DNA from: M3007 sp964550795
GTDB lineage: Bacteria > Bacteroidota > Bacteroidia > Chitinophagales > Saprospiraceae
Reading direction: 5' to 3'
Assembly: GCA_964550795.1 (NCBI GenBank)
Contig: CAZKBH010000024.1
Coordinates: forward strand, 5,868 to 69,867
Length of the DNA stretch: 64,000 nt
The position numbers and the translations under genes were made by a program. Under the pieces are notes generated by a model, which was not told the DNA's origin, ran no database searches, and was given only the letters and a program-made list of their open reading frames with translations. This document shows, in pieces, positions 24,354 to 32,176 of the stretch. Numbering within the stretch: the stretch's first letter is position 1; the number at the start of each line of letters is the position of its first letter.

Positions 24354-25429
24354 TTCCTCAATTGGTAACACATCCAAAGAATAACACTCAACAACACAAC
24401 CGCCCCGGCCTGGTGCGCAACCCCAAGATTAACTGGAATAGATGCTTTGCAATTGATGACCGTCAAAATCCCCAGCAACACTTGTCCGCTCAACACGACC
24501 AAAAGCCAAACACTACTCCGTCGTAATCCGGTGCCGATGTTCTCTTTTCTCAGCAGAAAAACAAAATATAGAATTAGGCCGGTGAGCAGATACGCGGTGT
24601 TCCGGTGCAAAAAATGCAACAAAGCCGGCATGAATGGATTGGTGTCGTAGTTTATAAAATTGTCTGAAACCCAATGACTTCCATCGAGTAATACACCCGG
24701 CAGATATTCTCCATTCATGTCGGGCCAGGTCGGGAAAAATAGTCCCGCTTTTGAACCGGACATCATAGCGCCCAAGGCTATTTGAATAAATGCCACGCCT
24801 AAAATTGCCCAGGCAAAACGCCTCAAGCGCTGACTGGAAAACTTGGGGAATTGGGGATACGCAGCCAAAAACCAGGTCCAGAGCAGATAGGCGAAAATCA
24901 CCATCGCCATGCTCAGGTGTAAAGTCAGGTTGTAGGCGTTCACCCAAGGCCGTTTAATCAGCCCACTCGCTACCATGGCCCAACCGAAAAATCCCTCCAA
25001 TCCGGCCAAGGCCACAACGGTGAGCATTCTGGGTAAAAGTCGTTTGGACAACATCCCTCGCCATAAGAACCAGACAAAAGGTATGACAAAAACAAAAAAC
25101 ATCAAGCGCGCCCAGAGCCGGTGGAAATATTCCCAGAAATAGATGAACTTGAAATCGTCCAAGGCCATCCCCTGATTAATTTTTTGATACTGCGGGGTTT
25201 GTTTGTACAACTCAAATTCGGTCATCCAATCAGCTTGGTTCAGCGGGGGGATACTGCCTGTCACAATTTCCCAGCGGGTTATACTCAGGCCACTCCCGGT
25301 AAGTCGGGTAACGCCGCCAATAACGATCTGGAAAAAAATCATCACCAGACCCGTGATGAGCCAGATTTTGACTGCGCGGGAAATTTGAAAATCATCCGCA
25401 AAACGTAATTTGAAAAAAGGGCTTGCCAT
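24338..25429 (-). CDS. ctaA: Heme A synthase (COX15/CtaA)
   Basis: This 363-residue membrane protein oxidises the C8 methyl of heme O to give heme A for cytochrome oxidase. GGVTRLTGSGLSITRWE is the family signature after the first membrane helix, and FWEYFHRLWARL and LLHFLHRNTAYL contain the heme-ligand histidines; the late VAHQAGAVVLLSVILW also carries a His. Eight hydrophobic segments are recognisable, as expected. The last five codons lie in a repeat of family C, so the C-terminus may have been altered. A -7 box stands at 25476. No other cytochrome assembly gene is adjacent. Confidence 0.93.
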   Translation of the reverse strand: MASPFFKLRFADDFQISRAVKIWLITGLVMIFFQIVIGGVTRLTGSGLSITRWEIVTGSIPPLNQADWMTEFELYKQTPQYQKINQGMALDDFKFIYFWEYFHRLWARLMFFVFVIPFVWFLWRGMLSKRLLPRMLTVVALAGLEGFFGWAMVASGLIKRPWVNAYNLTLHLSMAMVIFAYLLWTWFLAAYPQFPKFSSQRLRRFAWAILGVAFIQIALGAMMSGSKAGLFFPTWPDMNGEYLPGVLLDGSHWVSDNFINYDTNPFMPALLHFLHRNTAYLLTGLILYFVFLLRKENIGTGLRRSSVWLLVVLSGQVLLGILTVINCKASIPVNLGVAHQAGAVVLLSVILWMCYQLRKVDKG

Positions 25430-25475
25430 ATAAGATTGAAAAAGCTATTGAAATTTGTCAATTCAAAACTTCAAA

Positions 25476-25483
25476 CAAAAGTA
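25476..25483 (-). promoter_or_regulatory. Candidate -7 box for ctaA
   Basis: The minus strand reads TACTTTTG, with a TTG about 16 bp further upstream as a possible -33 element, 47 bp before the ctaA ATG. Confidence 0.5.
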
Positions 25484-25582
25484 GAACGCATTCGGCTGCA
25501 AGTTTTCCATCTTTGACTCCTTTCTATGAAATTTAGATGGTTTAAAAAAATCCCCCTGCGGGCATCATAAGGGCTGTTAGTT

Positions 25583-26080
25583 TGTGGAAAACCTCATAAC
25601 TGCACATCGTTTCTTCCAGCTCCATAGCAGTTACCATGTTTGCCAACATTTTGCCCACCAGTTAGACGTTTTAAGATCAAGCAATTACCGAGTTTCTAAC
25701 AAAAGTTTGCGAAAACGTGGACAACCCAGTGTTGGATTTTTAAAAAATCCGGGTGTTGTTAAGCTGCGTTTACGAGCGAGGGTTTCTACACATGGCCTTT
25801 AGGTATTGCACGCTTTTAACACTTCATCTGGTGTACTGTTGTGAAAACTTGTGGATGAATCAGCACTTATCCACAGCGAGTTCTAACATTGGGTCATTTT
25901 GAAATCTTCTGAATATCAAGGGATTACGCCCCGCTGTTTTAGCCCTGTGGATAAGTATATGATACAAAGAGTTTTATCGGTTAAAATATTGATAATGGGT
26001 TGTTTGTGTAATTTAATCGAAATTTAATTCTGTTAATTCTATAATTTTGGTTTTTAATTCTAAATAACTTAAAACAAAAC
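25583..26080. other. Candidate chromosomal replication origin (DnaA-box cluster and AT-rich tract)
   Basis: This fills most of the largest gene-free gap (25430-26130). It contains a perfect DnaA box TTATCCACA (25867-25875), a perfect inverted box TGTGGATAA (25946-25954), a one-mismatch box TGTGGATGA (25850-25858) and weaker copies near 25583 and 25717. From about 25975 to 26080 it becomes very AT-rich with repeated TTTAAT, TTAATTC and TAATTT motifs, as in a DNA unwinding element. Two parS sites lie 3 kb away. dnaA is not in the window. A small plus-strand frame at 25584-25802 has no recognisable product and is not called. Confidence 0.6.
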
Positions 26081-26112
26081 GACTCGGGCAGACATAATTT
26101 GCCGCCCGAGTC
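26081..26112. terminator. Hairpin terminator after the HtrA-like gene
   Basis: GACTCGGGC (26081-26089) and GCCCGAGTC (26104-26112) form a 9-bp stem with T/A-rich runs on both sides. It lies just downstream of the minus-strand gene ending at 26131. Confidence 0.75.
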
Positions 26113-26130
26113 ATTTTATTATTTTTTTTC

Positions 26131-27168
26131 TTAACGCATCTCCGCTGGAACAGCGGTCATACTTTTTAAGTTACCATCGCGAAGCACCCACAAGTTGATG
26201 TGCTTGCCGATAGATGCTTCATCCAGCACTTTGTGTAAAGCGTCAATAGAATCCACAGGCTTTCCTTCGAACTGAACAATCACATCGCCGGCCCGGATTC
26301 CCGCTTGGTCTGCTGGTCCGGCGGATTCTACACTTTGTACCTGGATTCCACCTTTGGTTTGGATCTCCAATGCATTGAGCCACTTGGCTGGTAGCGGAAC
26401 GGCTTGTGCTCCAATGCCCAACATTCCGCGACGCACACGTCCTTCCAGAATTAATTTTCCAACGATAAATTTGGCCAGATTAGAAGCCACTGCAAAACAC
26501 AAACCCTGAGCGGGTAAAATAACCGCGGTGTTCACCCCAATAATTTGTCCAAAAGAATCCACCAATGGCCCGCCGGAATTTCCAGGATTCAAGGCTGCAT
26601 CTGTTTGAATTACATCGTCAATGAGTCTTCCGGTTTGGGTTCGCAAAGTCCGACCAAGAGCACTTACCACGCCAGCGGTAACCGTGTATTGAAAGCCAAA
26701 TGGGTTTCCAATGGCAATGGCGATTTGACCAACTTGAAGATGATTGCTATCGCCAAAACGGGTATGGGTCAAATTATCCCCATCAATTTTTACCACGGCA
26801 ATATCCGTGGCGGGATCATCTCCAACGGTACGCGCATGGAAAACCCGACCATCTGGCAGACTCGCTTCGATACGAGTGGCCCCGTTTACTACGTGACTAT
26901 TGGTGACGACAAAGCCATCGGTACTGATAATAAATCCGCTACCCGAACCCGCGTTTTGCCCATTTCCATTGGGTGGATTTTGCGGACGGCTTTTTTGATT
27001 TTCAGCCTTTTGTACTTTTAGGTGAACCACTGCGCCACTCACTTGCCGGGCTACTCCAGAGACTGTTTTGGAATATGCGTCAAGCAGGCTGCTGTCGTTT
27101 TCAGCAACCATGCGCTGTGTGGAAGATGCACTTGAGTGAACATCCTCCGAAGCGAGAAAATTTAACAT
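26131..27168 (-). CDS. HtrA/DegP-like serine protease with PDZ domain
   Basis: The 345-residue product has a trypsin-like S1C domain with catalytic H92 (VVTNSHVV), D122 (ATDIAVVKI) and S198 (LNPGNSGGPLVD), followed by one PDZ domain (about 265-340, IQVQSVESAGPADQAGIRAGDVIVQFEGKPV). In this family the protease degrades or chaperones misfolded envelope proteins. Unusually no signal peptide or membrane anchor is visible at the N-terminus, and an in-frame stop lies about 16 codons upstream, so a cytoplasmic location is suggested. It is shorter than classical DegP (one PDZ, not two). Confidence 0.9.
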   Translation of the reverse strand: MLNFLASEDVHSSASSTQRMVAENDSSLLDAYSKTVSGVARQVSGAVVHLKVQKAENQKSRPQNPPNGNGQNAGSGSGFIISTDGFVVTNSHVVNGATRIEASLPDGRVFHARTVGDDPATDIAVVKIDGDNLTHTRFGDSNHLQVGQIAIAIGNPFGFQYTVTAGVVSALGRTLRTQTGRLIDDVIQTDAALNPGNSGGPLVDSFGQIIGVNTAVILPAQGLCFAVASNLAKFIVGKLILEGRVRRGMLGIGAQAVPLPAKWLNALEIQTKGGIQVQSVESAGPADQAGIRAGDVIVQFEGKPVDSIDALHKVLDEASIGKHINLWVLRDGNLKSMTAVPAEMR

Positions 27169-27334
27169 GGGAAAATTATTGGATGATGAAATGGGCGGGA
27201 TAGGCTGAATTCAGGCAGAGATAGTCCATAATTATGCCACAGTCAAAATCCGACACTTTGGCAGGAAATGAGGTCAAGCTTTTTATAACTGTTTTAGAAT
27301 AAAGGGTGGCACACTTGGCCAGGTTCTAAAAGTG

Positions 27335-27366
27335 AGACCTATAGGTTTCTAAAACCTTATAGGTCT
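27335..27366. repeat. Palindromic intergenic repeat, family B copy 2
   Basis: AGACCTATAGGTTTCTAAAA followed by CCTTATAGGTCT matches the palindrome at 9312-9345. It is flanked by GGTGGCACACTTGG (27304) and GGTGTGCCAACTT (27392), a weak copy of family A. Confidence 0.7.
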
Positions 27367-27411
27367 GAGCCAAACAAAAATGTTCAATTTTCGGTGTGCC
27401 AACTTTTTCAA

Positions 27412-28848
27412 TCAACCAAAGGTCACATTTTTTGCTTCTGTAAAAAACCGCAAGGCTTCCCATCCGCCCTCTCTTCCAACCCCAGAATTTTTAACGCCTC
27501 CAAAAGGGGTTCGCAAATCGCGCAACATCCAGGTGTTTACCCAGACAATACCGACTTGTAAGTGGGCGGCAAAATAATGTGCGCGTTGTAAATTGTTCGT
27601 CCAGACTGTTGCACTCAAACCATAGCTGGAATCATTGGCCATTTCAAGGGCGGCTTCATCCGAGTCAAATGCTTGAATGGTGACTACAGGTCCAAAGATT
27701 TCTGCTTGGTTGGTTTGGCAATTTTTAGGCAATCCTTCAATAACAGTGGGCGCAATATACCAACCCTTATCAAAGGGGGCGGGGACTTGAAGGGCGGTTC
27801 CTCCAGCCAGAATTTGCCCGCCTTCCGCTTTTGCAACTTCAATACATCCCAATACTTTTTCAAAATGAACACGGGAAACCACAGCTCCAAGGTGGTTGCT
27901 TGCATCCGAAGGATCCCCAACTTTTAAGGCTTTGACCCGTTCGACGAAGTCTTTTTTGAAGCGATCATACAGGCTTCTTTCTACATAAATTCTTGATCCG
28001 CAAAGACAAATTTGTCCCTGATTATTGAACGAAGAGCGCACAGTTGTGTCCAACATTTTCTCATAATCACAGTCGGAAAAAATCAAATTGGGGTTTTTAC
28101 CGCCCAGCTCCAGGCTCATTTTTTTAAACATTGGCGCTGCAATTCCTGCAATTATTTCTCCAGCACGGGTGCTACCGGTAAAGGAAATGGCTTTGATTTT
28201 TGGATGACGAACAATGGCTTCGCCCGCACTCGGACCTAAACCATGAACGATGTTGAGTACGCCCGGAGGCAGTCCGGCATCCTGACAAATCTGGCCCAAG
28301 AGGGAAGCGGTCAAAGGCGTGACCTCAGAAGGTTTACCAATCACACAATTCCCGGTGGCCAGGGCTGGGGCAATTTTCCAGGTGAACAGATATAGGGGCA
28401 GATTCCATGGAGAAATACAACCGACCACTCCGAGGGGTTGCCTCAAGGTATAACTCAGGGACCCGGGTGCATGGTGACTTTCCGAGGCGAAATGGAGTAG
28501 GGCGGTTGCAAAGAATTTAAAGTTGAGTGCAGACCGAGGGATATCAATCGTTCGCGCGGTGTGGATGGTCTTGCCCGAATCGGCGCTTTCTGCCTCGGCC
28601 AGCGCATCCAGGTTTTTTAGGATACCATCGGAAATACCCCGAAGTATATCATGCCTTTGTTCGAGGCTCGTGTTCGACCAGGCAGGGAATGCCGCAGTGG
28701 CTGCTCGAACGGCTTCATCAATATCCGCTTGTTCGGAGTCCGGTATTTTCCCTGACAAACTTCCTGTGGCCGGGCTGTAGTTGTCCAGATACTTCCCATT
28801 TTTTGGCGCTACATATTCGCCATTGATGTAGTTGTGTATGATGTGCAT
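27412..28848 (-). CDS. NAD(P)-dependent aldehyde dehydrogenase
   Basis: The 478-residue product is a complete ALDH-superfamily enzyme. The cofactor site includes ISPWNLPL and GKPSEVTPLTA, FTGSTRAGE is the Rossmann turn, the general base is E247 (SLELGGKNP) and the nucleophile C281 lies in NNQGQICLCGSR. EIFGPVVTIQAF and TPFGGVKNSGVGREGG complete the fold. Overall it is closest in pattern to 2-hydroxymuconate or 2-aminomuconate semialdehyde dehydrogenases, but no kynurenine or catechol pathway genes are adjacent, so the substrate is uncertain. A -7 box overlaps the start region (28853-28860), giving a nearly leaderless mRNA. Confidence 0.9.
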   Translation of the reverse strand: MHIIHNYINGEYVAPKNGKYLDNYSPATGSLSGKIPDSEQADIDEAVRAATAAFPAWSNTSLEQRHDILRGISDGILKNLDALAEAESADSGKTIHTARTIDIPRSALNFKFFATALLHFASESHHAPGSLSYTLRQPLGVVGCISPWNLPLYLFTWKIAPALATGNCVIGKPSEVTPLTASLLGQICQDAGLPPGVLNIVHGLGPSAGEAIVRHPKIKAISFTGSTRAGEIIAGIAAPMFKKMSLELGGKNPNLIFSDCDYEKMLDTTVRSSFNNQGQICLCGSRIYVERSLYDRFKKDFVERVKALKVGDPSDASNHLGAVVSRVHFEKVLGCIEVAKAEGGQILAGGTALQVPAPFDKGWYIAPTVIEGLPKNCQTNQAEIFGPVVTIQAFDSDEAALEMANDSSYGLSATVWTNNLQRAHYFAAHLQVGIVWVNTWMLRDLRTPFGGVKNSGVGREGGWEALRFFTEAKNVTFG

Positions 28849-28852
28849 GGCG

Positions 28853-28860
28853 CAAAGGTA
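28853..28860 (-). promoter_or_regulatory. Candidate -7 box for the aldehyde dehydrogenase gene
   Basis: The minus strand reads TACCTTTG, a perfect TAnnTTTG match, 5 bp upstream of the ATG. Confidence 0.5.
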
Positions 28861-29017
28861 GAGTTGATTGATTTGATTTAGGACGATTGATTTGATTGAT
28901 TCGATTACGCCATTACCCTAAAAGAACACTTCGATAAAGCAATCTTACAAGGGTTTTAGCGAACGTGGACCTAATGGAATTTGACGGTTGTACTGGAGTA
29001 ATTACGACTACGCCCGT

Positions 29018-29033
29018 TGTTCCACGTGGAACA
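29018..29033. promoter_or_regulatory. parS site 1 (ParB-binding centromere)
   Basis: TGTTCCACGTGGAACA matches the bacterial parS consensus TGTTNCACGTGNAACA at every fixed position. It sits in the centre of a perfect 34-bp palindrome (29009-29042). The 333-bp gap 28849-29181 has no convincing gene. Confidence 0.85.
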
Positions 29034-29141
29034 ACGGGCGTACAATTGTGTGGAACAAACGTTTTTTGGAGCGACTCATATTCCGGGCTTAATAAAAGAC
29101 ATTGCCCAAAAGGTGATGAATGTGATGTGTGGTTAAATGAT

Positions 29142-29157
29142 TGTTCCACGTGGAACT
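29142..29157. promoter_or_regulatory. parS site 2
   Basis: TGTTCCACGTGGAACT matches the parS consensus at all but the last base, 124 bp from site 1 in the same gap. Paired parS sites are usual near chromosome origins. Confidence 0.75.
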
Positions 29158-29181
29158 TTAATCGCCGCCGTTTCACAGTAT

Positions 29182-30795
29182 TCAAATCTTGGTCACAACG
29201 ATCTCAACCCGCCGGTTTTTGGAGCGCATCTCTTCCGAATCGTTCGTGTTGATCGGGAATTTTGGACCCCAACCTTTGGTCTCAATGCGGGCGGATGCGC
29301 AACCTTTGGAGACTAAAAAATCACGAAGTGCATTGGCTCGCTCTTCAGAAAGACGGTAAAGGTCTTCGGCTTTTCCAATATTGTCGGTGTGCCCTTCGAT
29401 ACGTATATGAAGGTTTGGGCTTTCGAGGAGTAGGGTAGAAAGGCGTTCCAACTCACTGTACGATGCTTCTAAAATGACAGCCTTGGACTGCTGGAAATAA
29501 ATCGGACGCAGCTCGATCTTGGAATTGACTTGCAGCGGATTCAAGTACAAATCAATATACTGTTCCCTGAAATAGTAGTAGTCTCTACGAAAAAGAACCG
29601 CTTCCGTCTTTCCAGAAAAACCACCCTTTTCCGGAATAAGATCAAACTTGACGCCCTTAGGGATTTTCAATCTAAAGGTGCCATCCGAAGCGAGCACGAT
29701 ATTGTGTGGGTCCCCTTCCGCCCCGTAGTAAATGCGCGCATCCCGAATCAACGCACCGGTTTCGGCATTCAACACACGTCCCACAACCTCGAGTTCCGTG
29801 GCTTGGGGTGGCGCAATACGCACCCGATATACATCACTGTTTCCTTCCCGTTTGGAGATGAAATAAAGAAAACCAGAAGTCATGTTGAAGTACGGCTGAC
29901 TTTCATCGTACTTGGAATTCATGGGTTCAAACAGCAATGCAGGGGAAGACCAGTTTTTCCAGGTATCATCCAACCTTCGAGACGTGTAAAGGTCATTGCC
30001 TCCAAAACCACCACTTCGAGCGGAGGAGAAAAAGAGCGTTTCATTGTCTTCTGAAAGAAAGGGAGTTGTTTCCCTCCGGTCCGAATTGATCACATTTCCC
30101 AAATGTTGTGGTGCGCCCCATTTGTTTTCGCCTTCCTTAAAACACACATAAAGATCCATGTCTCTCGAATCAGCGCGCGTGGCGGAAAGAATCAATATTT
30201 TCCCATCAAAACTCATCGTTAAGCTCACGTCTGAGGTGATGGTGTAGTAGTCCTTTATTTCCACAGGATTTGGAAAACTCCAACCTACGCTATCCGCCGT
30301 GCGGCGAACCAGTGAAAAGCCGCGATCCATGTTGCCATTCTTTTCAAATTGGTTGATGACATAAAAAGCATTTGGATCAGGCGTGATGGTCACCATACTG
30401 TTTGGGAGCGCATTATTCAGCGGATAACCCGGATGCTCGATGGTGGTAAAATCAAACGAGTCCCCCCGCGCAATCCAGATATCCTGGTTAAATCCAGACT
30501 GCTCAGGATTCACGATGCGCCTTCCTGCAATTTGTGAATAAACCCCAGATAGCTCCGCCGTATATCTTTCACTAGGAGCCATATCTACACTATCAATCAA
30601 CAAGGTTCGGTTGAATTCAGGAAAGCCAACTCTGGTGAAATAGAGGGTCCGCCCATCTCGGCTGGGAACAGGGGTGATTTCGTCGTAGCTGGAATTGATA
30701 AAATCAGGGAGTTTTTCAAGTTTGTTGTAGTTGTAGGATTGAGTAAGTCCAAGGTTGGAAATCAGAAAAAAGCAGATGGGCAGTAAAATTTTCAT
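29182..30795 (-). CDS. OmpA-family protein with WD40-like (PD40) repeats
   Basis: The ATG at 30795 (MKILLPICFFLISNLGLTQ) gives a signal peptide; a TTG two codons upstream is less likely. Residues of about 35-340 hold PD40-type beta-propeller repeats (EITPVPSRDGRTLYFTRVG, TTPFLSEDNETLFFSSARSGGFGGNDLY, SQPYFNMTSGFLYFIS). A carboxypeptidase-regulatory-like segment follows (VVGRVLNAETGALIRDARI). The C-terminal OmpA domain (about 425-537; IRIEGHTDNIGKAEDLYRLSEERANAL, SKNRRVEIVV) binds peptidoglycan. The architecture is that of PorE/PorP-associated and gliding-associated proteins of Bacteroidota. It follows porV on the same strand but a terminator separates them. Confidence 0.9.
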   Translation of the reverse strand: MKILLPICFFLISNLGLTQSYNYNKLEKLPDFINSSYDEITPVPSRDGRTLYFTRVGFPEFNRTLLIDSVDMAPSERYTAELSGVYSQIAGRRIVNPEQSGFNQDIWIARGDSFDFTTIEHPGYPLNNALPNSMVTITPDPNAFYVINQFEKNGNMDRGFSLVRRTADSVGWSFPNPVEIKDYYTITSDVSLTMSFDGKILILSATRADSRDMDLYVCFKEGENKWGAPQHLGNVINSDRRETTPFLSEDNETLFFSSARSGGFGGNDLYTSRRLDDTWKNWSSPALLFEPMNSKYDESQPYFNMTSGFLYFISKREGNSDVYRVRIAPPQATELEVVGRVLNAETGALIRDARIYYGAEGDPHNIVLASDGTFRLKIPKGVKFDLIPEKGGFSGKTEAVLFRRDYYYFREQYIDLYLNPLQVNSKIELRPIYFQQSKAVILEASYSELERLSTLLLESPNLHIRIEGHTDNIGKAEDLYRLSEERANALRDFLVSKGCASARIETKGWGPKFPINTNDSEEMRSKNRRVEIVVTKI

Positions 30796-30814
30796 GCGCA
30801 AAGAAATGGAATTT

Positions 30815-30856
30815 AAAAAAAGCGAGCCGCATCAGACCTATTCTGAGCGGCTCGCT
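30815..30856 (-). terminator. Terminator downstream of porV
   Basis: Perfect 10-bp stem AGCGAGCCGC (30821-30830) / GCGGCTCGCT (30847-30856), followed on the minus strand by T6 (30820-30815). Confidence 0.85.
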
Positions 30857-30885
30857 TGTGAACGAAATACCTCTTAATCTATTTT

Positions 30886-32091
30886 TTATTCGTCGCCTTC
30901 AAACGCCTCGAAGTCGAACAAAAGAGAGAAACGAAGCGTGTTGTCCAGCGGGTTACGCTGATTGCTGGTAGGCACCAGGTAGCTAAAGTTCAAGCCAAAG
31001 ATGTTGTATTTCACGCCCAAGCCAACGCTGAAATACTTGCGATTTCCTTTGGAATAGTGTTCGCGGAAGTGGCCGATTCGAACAGCAAACTGATCGTCGT
31101 ACCAGTATTCAGCACCGATACCGACCGTAATTTCTTTCAGTTCTTCAGAGAAACCGCCTGGGGCATCGCCAAAAGATCTGAATACCCCACGTATAGGAGA
31201 TAATTGCTTGTAGTCCACTACACCGTCGCCATCAGCATCGCCGAGGTCTGGTCGAGGTGTTGGAACCATGAGTTTATTAAAGTCTGTGGTGAAAGTAATG
31301 GAGTTGAATTCATCCAGTTGCAATTTCAAGGCACCACCGACGCCCAGGTTAGTAGGGATATAGTCGCGGTTTACAGAGTTGGTATAGGTGATTTTTGAGC
31401 CGAGGTTGCTGATGGCGGTACCAAACGTGAATTCACCTTTTCTCTCACCCATGGTAACAGGGGTTTTGTAAGTGAACGAAATATCCGCAGCGCCAGCGAT
31501 ACCTGGTTTAATTTCATTGCCCTCTACCACCCGGCCAGTGGCCAAGTTGGAGTAAATAAATTTAGCTCCCACTGCAGCCGAAAACTTTTCCGACAATTTA
31601 CGGGCGTAGGCTCCGGTGATTTCAAATTCGTTTGGCCGACCTTGTCCGAGGGATTGGCCAGTTTCATCCGTAAATTCAATATCGCCCAAAGAAAAGTAGC
31701 GCAGGCTACCCCCTACCGCTTGAAACTCGTCCAAACGATAGTAACCAGACAAATAAGCCAGATAAACGTCGTTCAAGCCCAAGTTGCGCATCCATGGCGT
31801 GTAGGTAGCCGAGAGAGAGACATTCTTGTCTGCAAAAGCCAATTTAGATGGGTTGTAGTGCATTCCATTTGCATCAACCGAGGTTGCTATGCCAACATCG
31901 CCCATGGCTCCACCACGGGCATCTGGTACAATACGGAGGAAAGGAACGGCGGAGGTCACTGCATTGGCGCAGCGTTCTCCTGTAATGGGGTTATTTCCAT
32001 TGACGCATTTGGGTTCAATCTGCCCGTACAAGGCTGTTCCCGTCAGAGTCAAAGCCGCCGCGAACAGCGACTGTGCGAGTAATTTCTTCAT
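30886..32091 (-). CDS. porV: Type IX secretion outer-membrane channel protein PorV
   Basis: The 401-residue product has a signal peptide (MKKLLAQSLFAAALTLTGTALYGQ) and a FadL-like outer-membrane barrel. AVPFLRIVPDARGGAMGDVGIATSVDANGMHYNPSKLAF is the conserved PorV N-terminal block. The C-terminus (YNIFGLNFSYLVPTSNQRNPLDNTLRFSLLFDF) matches the family ending in an aromatic strand. PorV binds secreted cargo C-terminal domains and shuttles them to the PorU sortase. It lies 85 bp downstream of porU on the same strand, the arrangement typical of Bacteroidota. Confidence 0.95.
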   Translation of the reverse strand: MKKLLAQSLFAAALTLTGTALYGQIEPKCVNGNNPITGERCANAVTSAVPFLRIVPDARGGAMGDVGIATSVDANGMHYNPSKLAFADKNVSLSATYTPWMRNLGLNDVYLAYLSGYYRLDEFQAVGGSLRYFSLGDIEFTDETGQSLGQGRPNEFEITGAYARKLSEKFSAAVGAKFIYSNLATGRVVEGNEIKPGIAGAADISFTYKTPVTMGERKGEFTFGTAISNLGSKITYTNSVNRDYIPTNLGVGGALKLQLDEFNSITFTTDFNKLMVPTPRPDLGDADGDGVVDYKQLSPIRGVFRSFGDAPGGFSEELKEITVGIGAEYWYDDQFAVRIGHFREHYSKGNRKYFSVGLGVKYNIFGLNFSYLVPTSNQRNPLDNTLRFSLLFDFEAFEGDE

Positions 32092-32176
32092 GTTAATGCA
32101 GGTAAATTTAGTTGTAACGTTTTGATGTCGAAGGCTTAGCGGACTCTTAGACTCGTCGCGCTGAGGATTCTACAGT

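Noticed and set aside
25584..25802. A 72-codon plus-strand frame in the origin candidate
   Set aside because: No signal, domain or promoter, and it is built on DnaA-box-like and low-complexity sequence.
29009..29042. A factor-independent terminator
   Set aside because: The 34-bp palindrome has no T-run on either side and its core is an exact parS consensus, repeated nearby without the outer arms.
28913..29185. A 90-codon minus-strand frame in the parS gap
   Set aside because: Its sequence is dictated by the palindromes and no homologous pattern is visible; the gap is better explained by the parS sites.
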